From Hymenobacter psoromatis (lineage in GTDB: Bacteria; Bacteroidota; Bacteroidia; Cytophagales; Hymenobacteraceae), in contig NZ_JAIFAG010000001.1 of the NCBI RefSeq assembly GCF_020012125.1, forward strand, positions 2,170,001-2,234,000: a DNA stretch of 64,000 nucleotides, read 5' to 3'. Positions 55,101 to 62,608 of the stretch are shown in pieces; position 1 is the first letter of the stretch, and each line of letters starts with the position of its first letter. Made by a program: the position numbers and the translations under genes. Below the pieces are notes generated by a model. That model saw only the letters and a list, made by a program, of their open reading frames with translations. It was not told where the DNA came from and searched no databases.

Positions 55101-55756
55101 TACTGGCTGGTTACCTACGCGAGCTCGGTCGCTGGCAGCCCGATACGACCAGCTTTGTGCTTAGCCAAGGCACGCCGAAGGCATCAGATACCAAAAACCA
55201 GGCTGCAAAAACCAAATTTCCGCTCACTAACCTGGCTTCCACGCCCTGGCCCGAGCGCCTGAAGCTGCGCCGCCACGCCACGGCCGTGTTTGAATTTGAT
55301 GAGCAGGAGCAGCTGGGCGAACTGAATCGCAAGCTGCACTACGCCCTGCGCCGGCTGCTATCGGCCCGCGACCTGGGCCGCACACTACGCCAGCTTGTGG
55401 CCGAAGGGCTTATCAACCAGCAGGAAAAGCCCGCCCTCGAAGCCGGCCTGCGCCAACTGCTGCACGACCCACGCCTGGCCCCATACTTTGCGGATAACCT
55501 AGCCGTGGAAACGGAGCGCGAAATATTGGTGGGCGGCCGCACCCAGCGCGCCTACAAGCCCGACCGCATCGTATTCGGCACCGGCGCGAGCCGGGCAGAG
55601 CAAACCGTGACAATGCTCGATTTTAAGCTGCCGCCGCCGCTGGATATTCATAAAATTCGGCTGCGGGACTACGGAAATTTATTTCGGGAGCTGGGCTACG
55701 CCGACGTGCACGGGCTTATCTATTATTTCGGCTCGGGCGAGGTAGTGGAGGTGTAG
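52136..55756 (+). CDS. UvrD-type helicase-nuclease (AddA/RecB-like)
   Basis: A 1206-residue protein of the AddA/RecB type, expected to resect double-strand breaks with an AddB-like partner. Motifs: Walker A ASAGSGKT (10-17), motif Ia ITFTNDAAGEMKERI, LLIDEFQDTS near 425, VGDAKQAIYRWRGG near 457, TTVHKAKGLAYGIVIVPF near 860, and FTRPRHRLYVL. The C-terminus has a PD-(D/E)xK nuclease pattern: ETERE, KPDRIV, then MLDFK. About residues 562-608 are encoded by a palindromic repeat (53819-53958) that keeps the frame. AddB is not in the window. Codons are AT-richer around motifs II and III. Confidence 0.92.
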   Translation: MPAPFRIYSASAGSGKTYQLTKEYLKLALGYPQPADPTGERFFNPSYFKSILAITFTNDAAGEMKERIVGALRRFAQEAEDEPNDLLAEVAAELAQEKQLPPHLRTPAEWQREVRRRAAATFRLVLYHYADFAVSTIDSFVQRIVTAFTRELGLPAAFEVELDTDSVLRSAVAALIDKVNRDPQSKLLSQTLADYALGQAEQGRNWNKLPDELLDFGRALFNESVHEAVAQLSQKTMADFRALDQEIRTRQRAAEAAVQAQADHALAVLAAGGIEAEHLASGSSGIYGHFMKWERWLNPPDKDGIFPTATARKTIESGKWWSEKGKKAGLVSAIEAAQPALEDAFGELLALREEYLPGYVLLGAVQPFLFHTSLLSELNKLVEEISRERNVVLISEFNRRIATIVLNEPVPFIYERLGEKYRHLLIDEFQDTSVLQWNNLLPLVENAVGNGGLSLAVGDAKQAIYRWRGGELEQILRLHQGNTDALAARARDANMQRILEERYYALRQNLEPRSLAINYRSEPAIISFNNNFFTYVRERSGEHEVVQGIFEPGFRQAAPGNTSPPSPLSKREGGLAFNSSASLLLEASSPSLLENAHQAFFRGLGGEVIVGGHVELLFTHDDAPARRYAPTPGQYLDAPLPGYLPDATLDYPESTCYLTLQLVEQALAEGYHLRDVAVLCRTRAQSRLLAKFLKERGFPIISADSLALQFAEVVNLVVAVMRVLHQGSDTLARAEALLLVDRVVRRLPPTPARARHIADVANQKESSKPFFNELRELGFNVEEDKIGNLGLYELTEKLLGIFKLLGANSESDYLFRFLDLTLEFSLKYGNNLGNFLTHWEERKGTLSINAPGGADAITITTVHKAKGLAYGIVIVPFADWALVPRTDTLLWGRLAAADKPLPELPDVAVVRLNKTLSHTPLAAQDAEEREKTLLDGLNTLYVAFTRPRHRLYVLSKALAEARKTTSELPPSPTPLPAADQGPARDVADLLAGYLRELGRWQPDTTSFVLSQGTPKASDTKNQAAKTKFPLTNLASTPWPERLKLRRHATAVFEFDEQEQLGELNRKLHYALRRLLSARDLGRTLRQLVAEGLINQQEKPALEAGLRQLLHDPRLAPYFADNLAVETEREILVGGRTQRAYKPDRIVFGTGASRAEQTVTMLDFKLPPPLDIHKIRLRDYGNLFRELGYADVHGLIYYFGSGEVVEV
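53819..53958. repeat. 140-bp palindromic element inserted in frame in the helicase-nuclease gene
   Basis: Outer arms 53819-53836 (ACCTCACCCCCTAGCCCC) and 53941-53958 are perfect 18-bp complements. Inside, CCAAAAGAGAGGGG...AGCTT near 53841-53865 pairs with AAGCTAGTTCCCC...TTTTGG near 53892-53915. The frame passes through, giving a Pro/Ser/Leu-rich stretch that does not look like helicase sequence. It is unlike the other repeats in the window. Confidence 0.8.
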
Positions 55757-56370
55757 GCTGAGTTAGCTGTTGAAGCTAGTTAGGGTATTTGCCAGGCCGC
55801 GAAAACGCGGTCCGGTAGCCCGTGCTCGCTGGGTAACCGGGGCAGCGGGAGGGGTAGGGCGGGCCGCAGAAATTGAACTCTCAGCCGGGGATTATTGGCT
55901 TGCTGAGCCCAACGATAGCGCTGGAAAGGACTTGGAAATAATGAATTTAGGACTTTCAAAAAATAGTTCACTTTTATAAGTCCAAAGTACTACGGGTAGC
56001 GTAGCTCTGCCTGATACGTTTGCTGAAAGCTTGTCGAAAGACTAAAGTAATCCATCCTAGTATCTGATTACAATTTCGCTTTGAAAACCCATCGTTCTGG
56101 CTGGCTTTCGCTCTGTTTACGTGGGCGCGGTGCCTTCGATACTCCGGCCAGCAAGCCCTTTTTTAATTCACCGCAGTAGAGGCTGGATGGCCGCACGCTA
56201 TGGGCGGCCGGGTCTCTTTTTCCGATAGCTTTTCTGGTATTTCCGGCAATTTCTGCCGGTTTGGCTGCGCCCTGTAGTTTTTTCACAAACTGCTCAAGGG
56301 TAGTCTATTGTCTTTTGTTTTTTAGTGGTTGCGCTTGGTTTTTTCACTTTTACCCCTTTTCATTTCTCTC
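55757..56370. other. 614-bp region between the helicase-nuclease and DUF4331 genes
   Basis: No convincing gene. A minus-strand frame from GTG 56286 to 56068 (72 codons) encodes a basic peptide starting MKKLQGAAKPAEIAGN; it could be real but has no recognisable family. The stretch at 55,990-56,060 is AT-rich. The plus-strand frame that opens at 56329 merges with the DUF4331 gene but its first 14 codons look like leader. Confidence 0.45.
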
Positions 56371-58164
56371 ATGAAACACATGTTAACCAAACCCTCGCAG
56401 TGGTTGGCGGGGGCCTTAGCCGTGACGGCGCTCTCGGTCTGGAGCGTTGCGCGCTACACGCCCCTGGAGGCCAGTAGCCACCGCGAAGCCCCGCTTATTG
56501 CCGACGACCCGCTGGCCGACAACACCGACGTGTACGCCTTCAAGGACCCCAACGACCCGGAGCGTATCGTACTCATTGCCGATTACATCCCGTTTCAGCT
56601 GCCGCAGGGTGGGCCCAACTACTCGACTTTCGGCGAGAACATCCGGTACGAAATTCACATTAAAAACAAGACGGCCAACCCCACGGTCGATGACATTACC
56701 TATCGCTTCACCTTTACGCGCACTAACCAGGACCCTAGTACCTTTTTCAACATTCGGCTGGCCAAGCAGAACCTGAAAACCACCTACATCTGCGAGAAGA
56801 GCGTGGGTGGCGGGGCTTTCACCACTATCGTAGCCAACGGCGTGGTGCCGGCCTATAATATCGGGGCGCGCTCTATCAACTCGGGCGTGGGCCTGGCCCA
56901 GGCCAACTACACCGCTTACCGCCAGGGCACCATAGCTACCGCCTCGGGCGGCGCGGGCGAGCAGGTGTTCTGCGGCTCGTCCGACGACCCGTTTTACGTA
57001 GACCTGGGGGCCATTTTTGACTTGGCTGGGCTGCGCGCCAACAACGGTGCCCGCGATGGCCTGGCCAAGTACAACGTGCACTCGATTGCCCTGAGTATTC
57101 CGGTATCGACGCTGCAAATGGCCGGCCAGACGGCTGCCGCCGCCACTAACATTCTGGATGGCAACTATGTAATTGGGGTTTGGGCCTCGGCCAGCCGCCC
57201 CACCATGCGCACGCTCAGTGCCACCGGGGGCGCTACTACCGATAACATGACCTACACCCAAGTATCGCGCCTGGGCATGCCGCTGCTGAACGAGGCCATC
57301 AACCCCATTGGGGCCAAGGATGCCTGGAACCGCGCCAAGCCCGGTGCCGAAGCCGCTGTGACCGACGACTACCTCTCGAACCCCGAGCTAGGCCTGTATA
57401 TGGCCGATAACACGCCCGTGAACGGCGCGGCAGCCAAGCCCGCCGGCCAGACGTACTACGGCGAGGCCGTACCGGCGCTGAACGCGCTGCGCATCCAGAC
57501 CAAGTCGCTGGGAGCGTTTGACTTCCGCAACGGGGCCGCGGGCCTCTCGGGCCTCACCGCTGCCCAACGGGCCGGTACCGTGTTTGAAGGCGCTTACGGC
57601 CCCTACCTGCTGGTAGCCGGTAAGCCCCGCTCGGTGGATATCAAGCCGATTTTCCACACCGGCGTGCCCAATGCTATTCCGTACCAGCTGGCCACGGGTA
57701 AGAATGGCAACCCCTTGGCGGCCGGTAAGCCGTTCATCAACAACTTCTTGCCCGTGGTGGGTGATATGCTGCGCCTGAACATGGCCGTGCCCGCTACCCC
57801 GCGCACCTCGCCCGACTTCAGCAATCAGGGCCTGCTGGCCGCCGCCGTGCTCGGCATCACCGACCCGCGCTACAATGCCAACACGACCATCCAGAACATC
57901 CCCAACATGGACGGCTTCCCCAACGGCCGCCGCCTGGAAGACGAAGTAGTGAAGATTGAGTTACAAGCCGTGAGTGGCGCAGTACTGGCGGCCATTGGCC
58001 TGTGGTACGACGACTACACGCCCGGCACCACACCTTCGCCGGCCACGCCGCAGCTGAAGGGAGTGCTGAATTTCACGGCCGGGGTCGAGAAGAACGACAC
58101 CACGTTCCGCACCTCCTTTCCCTACGTGCAGACGCCGTGGCAGGGTACTCGCATCCGCCGCTAA
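56371..58164 (+). CDS. exported DUF4331 protein
   Basis: A 597-residue exported protein of DUF4331. A hydrophobic leader (about 8-27) from ATG 56371 precedes ASSHREAPLIADDPLADNTD, the family signature, with YAFKDPNDPERIVLIADYIPF after it. Later hallmarks are SSDDPFYVDLGAIFDLA, SIALSIPVSTLQM and FPNGRRLEDEVVKIELQAVSG. It ends without a sorting domain (TPWQGTRIRR). It is followed 33 nt later by a paralogue that carries a T9SS tail. The family occurs in exported proteins of several phyla but has no known activity. A second start at Met4 is possible. Confidence 0.9.
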   Translation: MKHMLTKPSQWLAGALAVTALSVWSVARYTPLEASSHREAPLIADDPLADNTDVYAFKDPNDPERIVLIADYIPFQLPQGGPNYSTFGENIRYEIHIKNKTANPTVDDITYRFTFTRTNQDPSTFFNIRLAKQNLKTTYICEKSVGGGAFTTIVANGVVPAYNIGARSINSGVGLAQANYTAYRQGTIATASGGAGEQVFCGSSDDPFYVDLGAIFDLAGLRANNGARDGLAKYNVHSIALSIPVSTLQMAGQTAAAATNILDGNYVIGVWASASRPTMRTLSATGGATTDNMTYTQVSRLGMPLLNEAINPIGAKDAWNRAKPGAEAAVTDDYLSNPELGLYMADNTPVNGAAAKPAGQTYYGEAVPALNALRIQTKSLGAFDFRNGAAGLSGLTAAQRAGTVFEGAYGPYLLVAGKPRSVDIKPIFHTGVPNAIPYQLATGKNGNPLAAGKPFINNFLPVVGDMLRLNMAVPATPRTSPDFSNQGLLAAAVLGITDPRYNANTTIQNIPNMDGFPNGRRLEDEVVKIELQAVSGAVLAAIGLWYDDYTPGTTPSPATPQLKGVLNFTAGVEKNDTTFRTSFPYVQTPWQGTRIRR

Positions 58165-58197
58165 CTCATTGTCTCAGCTTGCTATCGTCTTACTAAA

Positions 58198-61100
58198 ATG
58201 ACATCTAAACAAGTACGCACCTACGTCGCGCTGCCCGTGCTGGCGGCGGCGGTAGTCGGCTTCTCCACCTGGAGCCAGCTGCACTACACCCCCCTGGAGG
58301 CTTCCTCGCACCGCGAGGCTCCGCTTATTGCCGACGACCCGGTGGCCGATAATACCGACCTCTACGCGTTTAAAGACCCCAACAACGCGGAGCGTATCGT
58401 CGTCATTGCCAACTACATTCCGTTTGAGCTGCCGCAGGGCGGGCCCAACTACTCCACGTTTGGCGAGAATGTGCGCTACGAGGTGCACATAAAAAACCAG
58501 GCCGCCACCAACAAAACGGCCGATGACATTACCTACCGGTTCGTGTTTACGCGCACCAACGGCGACCCTACCACGTTCTTCAATATCCGGCTGGGCGCGC
58601 AAAACCTGAAGACCACCTACACGTGCTCGAAAAGCACCGATGGCGGAATGACCTTCACCGACATCATCACGGCTGGCGTGGTGCCGCCCAACAACATCGG
58701 GCCGCGCTCCATCAATGGCCCGGCTGGCCTCAACCTGGGTGCTGGTACGCCCTACGAAACGCTGCGTACCAACGCCATTACCACGGCCTCGACCGGCGAG
58801 CAGATTCTCTGCGGCCCGTCCGACGACCCGTTCTTTGCCGACCTGGGGGCCATTTTTGACCTGGCCAGCATCCGGGGTACCACCGGCAAGGGCGGCACGC
58901 CCACCGATGGCCTGTCGCACAAGAACTGCCACTCCATTGCGCTCAGCATTCCGGTGGCCAGCCTGCAAAGCGGCGGCAAAACGGCGGCCGCGGCCGCCAA
59001 CATCCTCGACCCCGCCTACGTGATTGGGGTGTGGGCTTCGGCCAGCCGCCCGCAGCTGCAAACCTTCGACCCCACCACCGGCCAGGGTGCCAGCGGCAAC
59101 TGGGTGCAGGTATCGCGCCTGGGAATGCCGCTTACCAACGAGGTTATCAGCCCCATCGGGGATAAGGATGCCTGGAACGCCCGCACGCCCTACACCGAGT
59201 CGGCGGCTACCGATGGCTACCTCTCGAACCCCGAGCTGGGCCTGTACATGGCCGACAACACGCCCATGAACGGCGCGGCGGACAAGCCTGCCGGCCAAAC
59301 GTATTTCGGCGAGGCTATTCCGAACATCGCGCCCCTGCGCATCCAGACCAAGTCGCTGGCGGGCCAGCCGGGCTTCGGCAATGGCTTCGACTTCCGCAAC
59401 GGGGCGGCGGGTTTGAGCGCGTTGTATAGCGCCACACCGGGAGCTTATGCAGGCACGGCCCTCGCGCCTTCGCCGGCCGGCTTTGGCGAGTATTTGCTGA
59501 ATAGCGGCACCGCGGGCTCGCCCCGCTCGGTGGACATCAAGCCCATTTTCCATACCGGCGTGCCCAACCTGATTCCGTACCAGCTGGCTACGGGTAAGAC
59601 GCCGATTGCCGGTGGCTCGGGCGTAAATCCCCTCACGGCCGGTAAGCCGTTCATCAACAACTTCCTGCCTATTGTCGGCGATATGCTGCGCCTGAACATG
59701 GCCGTGCCCGCTACTCCGCGCACCTCGAAGGATTTCAGCAACCAGGGCCTGTTGCAGGCCGCTGTGCTGGGCCTCACCGACCCGCGCTTCAATGGCGATG
59801 CCAGCCTGCAAGCCATCCCCAACATGGATGGTTTTCCCAACGGCCGCCGCCTGGAGGATGCCGTGGACCAGATTGAGCTGAAGGCCGTGAGCGGCGTGGT
59901 ACTGGCCGCCGTCGGCCTGTGGTACGACGACTTCACCACGGCCTCCACTAGCCCCGTAACGGCGCAGCTCGGCAACGTGCTGTTTTATACGACGGGCGTG
60001 GAGCGCAACGACACGACCATCCGCGACGCGTTTCCCTTCGTGCAGACGCCCTGGAGCGGCACCGGCGCGGCCGGCGGCCCCACCAACACCATCGTGTACC
60101 CCGACCTGACGGTGAGCACCGCCATGCCGGTGGAGTCGGGCACGTATAATAGCATCACCATCACCAGCACCGGCGTGGCCTCGTTCAACGGCCCCATCGT
60201 GGTAAACAGTGCCCTCACCGTGCAGGCGGGCGGCGTGCTGAGCACCCAGGGCGTGCTGGCTACCAGCTGCCTGCCCGTCACGGGCGGCGGCACCTTCACG
60301 CTGGCGGCCGGCGCTACGCTACGCGTGTGCGCCAGCGATGGTATTGCTGCCACGGGCGCTAGTGGGGCTATTCAGCTCACCGGCACCCGCACGTATAGCA
60401 ACGATGCCAACTACGCCTATACCGGCGGCGATGCCCAGACTTCGGGTACCGGCCTGCCCAGCCAGGTGCGCAGTCTGACCGTGAACGGCGGCGGCCTGAC
60501 CCTTAATAATGGCGGTGTGGCCGTGACCCAGACCGTGGCCCTGACCAACGGCAACCTGACCACCAGCGCCAGCCAGATGCTGACGCTGCTCTCGACCCCC
60601 ACGAATGGCACGGCCCTGGTCGTGAACACCAACGGGGCCGTGACCGGTCCGGCTACCATGCAACGCGCCATCGACCCCGCCTTCAACGCCGGGCCCGGCT
60701 ACCGCCACTACAGCTCGCCGATGGTGAGCACCACGCTCACCGACCTGACCACTACCCCCGGCTTCTCGCCGATATTCAACCAGGCGTATAACACCTCGAC
60801 TACGCCCAACGCGGTGGTACCCTTCCCCAACGTGTATGCCTACGACCAAAGCCGCGTGACGACCAGCGGTAGCGGCGGCTCTATCGACTTCGATGAGGGC
60901 TTCTTCGTACCGCAGGCCAGCGACGTGATGACCCCGTTGCGGGGCTACGACCTAAACATCGCGGCCACCTCGACCGTGGACCTGATGGGTACGCTCAACA
61001 CCGGGCCGGTAACCATTACCAACCTGACGCGCGGCACCCAACTGCAAAGCGGCTGGCAGCTGCTGGGCAACCCCTACCCCTCGCCGGTTGACTTCAGCCA

Positions 61101-62049
61101 GACGGTGGGTATTGCCAGCACCAACATGGACGCGGCAGTATATGTGTACCAGAGCACCGGCCAGTACGTGGGCGCGTATCGCAGCTACGTGAACGGCGTG
61201 GGCGGCAGCCCGCAGATAGCGGCGATGCAGGGCTTCTTCAAGCGGGCCACTGACCCCAGCCAGACGGCCAGCTTCGCCCTCACCAACGATTCGCGCGTGA
61301 CCACCTTCGCCACCACGCCGAGCTTTAACCGCACGGCGGCCGACACCCGGCCCCTGGTGCGCCTGCGCTTGCAGGGCAGCACGCCGCTCATCGACGAAGC
61401 CTTCGTATACTTCGAGCAAGGGGCCACGGCCGGCTTCGACCCAAAGTTTGATGCCTTCAAGCTGCCCAACTCGTCGGGCCTGAGCGTAAGCAGCCTCATT
61501 TCGGCCAACGAGCTGTCGGTGAATGGCCTGGCCCCGCTGACGGGCACGACCACCACCGTGCCTCTGAACGTGCAGGTGCCCGCCACCGGCACTTACAGCC
61601 TGAACGCGCTGGACCTGCTCCACTTCGACAGCAGCAACCAAGTGTACTTGCTCGACAACCAGACCGGAGCGCGCATCGACCTCAGCAAGCAGCCGCTGTA
61701 CAGCTTCACGGCGGACACGAAGTCCCTGACGGGGCGCTTTGTCCTGTCGTTCGGCCCGGCCGCGCCGCTGGCCGCTACCCCGGCCGCCCTGGCGCAGCAA
61801 GTGCAGCTCTATCCCAACCCGGCCCACGCCAGCTTCACGCTGGTAGTGCCCGCCGAGCTGGGCCACGGCTCGGTTTCGGCCGTGCTCTTCAACCAGCTGG
61901 GGCAGGTAGTGGCGCAGCAGAAGCTGCCCATGACCGCCGCCGGGGCCACCGCGCAATTCGACGTGTCGTATCTAGCACCGGGCGTGTATACGCTCCAGCT
62001 GAAGGCCGACGGCAACCAAGTTGTGAAGCGCGTAGTAGTAGCTAATTAA
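58198..62049 (+). CDS. DUF4331 protein with C-terminal beta region and T9SS sorting domain
   Basis: A 1283-residue surface protein. Signal/leader about 1-25, then a DUF4331 module (about 30-620) closely matching the upstream paralogue: ASSHREAPLIADDPVADNTD, GPSDDPFFADLGAIFDLA, FPNGRRLEDAVDQIELKAVSG. A second part (about 630-1190) has beta-solenoid-like turns rich in Gly/Thr/Asn (SITITSTGVASFNGPIVVNS and TLTNGNLTTS-type repeats) and a segment common in cell-surface Bacteroidota proteins (SGWQLLGNPYPSPVDFS). The last 85 residues (VQLYPNPAHASFTLVVPAEL to KRVVVAN) are a type A T9SS sorting domain. Expected location is the cell surface. Confidence 0.92.
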   Translation: MTSKQVRTYVALPVLAAAVVGFSTWSQLHYTPLEASSHREAPLIADDPVADNTDLYAFKDPNNAERIVVIANYIPFELPQGGPNYSTFGENVRYEVHIKNQAATNKTADDITYRFVFTRTNGDPTTFFNIRLGAQNLKTTYTCSKSTDGGMTFTDIITAGVVPPNNIGPRSINGPAGLNLGAGTPYETLRTNAITTASTGEQILCGPSDDPFFADLGAIFDLASIRGTTGKGGTPTDGLSHKNCHSIALSIPVASLQSGGKTAAAAANILDPAYVIGVWASASRPQLQTFDPTTGQGASGNWVQVSRLGMPLTNEVISPIGDKDAWNARTPYTESAATDGYLSNPELGLYMADNTPMNGAADKPAGQTYFGEAIPNIAPLRIQTKSLAGQPGFGNGFDFRNGAAGLSALYSATPGAYAGTALAPSPAGFGEYLLNSGTAGSPRSVDIKPIFHTGVPNLIPYQLATGKTPIAGGSGVNPLTAGKPFINNFLPIVGDMLRLNMAVPATPRTSKDFSNQGLLQAAVLGLTDPRFNGDASLQAIPNMDGFPNGRRLEDAVDQIELKAVSGVVLAAVGLWYDDFTTASTSPVTAQLGNVLFYTTGVERNDTTIRDAFPFVQTPWSGTGAAGGPTNTIVYPDLTVSTAMPVESGTYNSITITSTGVASFNGPIVVNSALTVQAGGVLSTQGVLATSCLPVTGGGTFTLAAGATLRVCASDGIAATGASGAIQLTGTRTYSNDANYAYTGGDAQTSGTGLPSQVRSLTVNGGGLTLNNGGVAVTQTVALTNGNLTTSASQMLTLLSTPTNGTALVVNTNGAVTGPATMQRAIDPAFNAGPGYRHYSSPMVSTTLTDLTTTPGFSPIFNQAYNTSTTPNAVVPFPNVYAYDQSRVTTSGSGGSIDFDEGFFVPQASDVMTPLRGYDLNIAATSTVDLMGTLNTGPVTITNLTRGTQLQSGWQLLGNPYPSPVDFSQTVGIASTNMDAAVYVYQSTGQYVGAYRSYVNGVGGSPQIAAMQGFFKRATDPSQTASFALTNDSRVTTFATTPSFNRTAADTRPLVRLRLQGSTPLIDEAFVYFEQGATAGFDPKFDAFKLPNSSGLSVSSLISANELSVNGLAPLTGTTTTVPLNVQVPATGTYSLNALDLLHFDSSNQVYLLDNQTGARIDLSKQPLYSFTADTKSLTGRFVLSFGPAAPLAATPAALAQQVQLYPNPAHASFTLVVPAELGHGSVSAVLFNQLGQVVAQQKLPMTAAGATAQFDVSYLAPGVYTLQLKADGNQVVKRVVVAN

Positions 62050-62179
62050 CTTACTACCTTGTTGGTCCTAACCTGCTAGGTTCTTGATTTGCTGGCTCCC
62101 GCGCCGTGGCGCGGGGGCCAGTAGCCAGGGACTTGCTGGCGAGCGCTACTGGCTGAAAACCCACCTAACTTTTACTTCC

Positions 62180-62398
62180 ATGAAAAAATATACTTTTGCG
62201 AGCGCCTTGGCTACCGTTGCCGTGTGCCTGTTTGGGGCTGCTACCCCCGCCCTAGCTCAGGATGGCACCTCGGGCGGCCCTACCCCCACCAATCCGCCCG
62301 CTACTGAGGTACCCATTGATGGGGGCGCTTCGCTGCTGCTGGCCGGCGGCGTGGCCCTCGGCCTCAAGAAGCTGCGCGAACGCCGCAAGGCCCGCTAA
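62180..62398 (+). CDS. small PID-CTERM sorting-signal protein
   Basis: A 72-residue exported protein. Signal peptide about 1-26 (ending ALAQ) from ATG 62180, then a short Gly/Pro/Thr-rich mature part, then VPIDGGASLLLAGGVALG (about 45-62), ending in the basic cluster KKLRERRKAR. The PID motif, hydrophobic helix and basic end form the PID-CTERM tripartite signal found in Bacteroidota, thought to be processed by a dedicated sorting peptidase. Almost the whole mature chain is signal, so it may be a minimal secreted peptide. It follows the T9SS protein gene by 130 nt, on the same strand. Confidence 0.85.
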   Translation: MKKYTFASALATVAVCLFGAATPALAQDGTSGGPTPTNPPATEVPIDGGASLLLAGGVALGLKKLRERRKAR

Positions 62399-62424
62399 GC
62401 TTGCGCGGCCCAGCGTTTAAGGAG

Positions 62425-62464
62425 AAGCTGGCTTTCCCCACTTGCGGGAAGGCCGGCTTTTTGG
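62425..62464 (+). terminator. terminator after the PID-CTERM gene
   Basis: AAGCTGGCTTTCCC (62425-62438) pairs with GGGAAGGCCGGCTT (62446-62459) with two G:T pairs, followed by a T-run. Confidence 0.8.
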
Positions 62465-62608
62465 CTTTCTTTACGTACTCACCCCACCACGGACGGGTAG
62501 TACCCATTCTCTTTTGGCCCGCCTTTGGCCGGCGGCCGCAACGCCCGCCCGCCCGGCCCCGTCTATAGCTAGTCGCGGCCGACTTTTGCGCCGACTTATT
62601 TTCCCCTG

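Noticed and set aside
55770..55979. 69-codon plus-strand frame after the helicase-nuclease gene
   Set aside because: Overlaps an equally open minus-strand frame; neither shows a protein-like pattern.
58174..59811. 545-codon minus-strand open frame opposite the second DUF4331 gene
   Set aside because: Antisense of a gene with clear family motifs; a similar shadow occurs opposite the first copy.
60952..61956. 334-codon minus-strand open frame opposite the T9SS protein
   Set aside because: Arg/Gly/His-rich antisense frame; the sense strand carries a recognised sorting domain.
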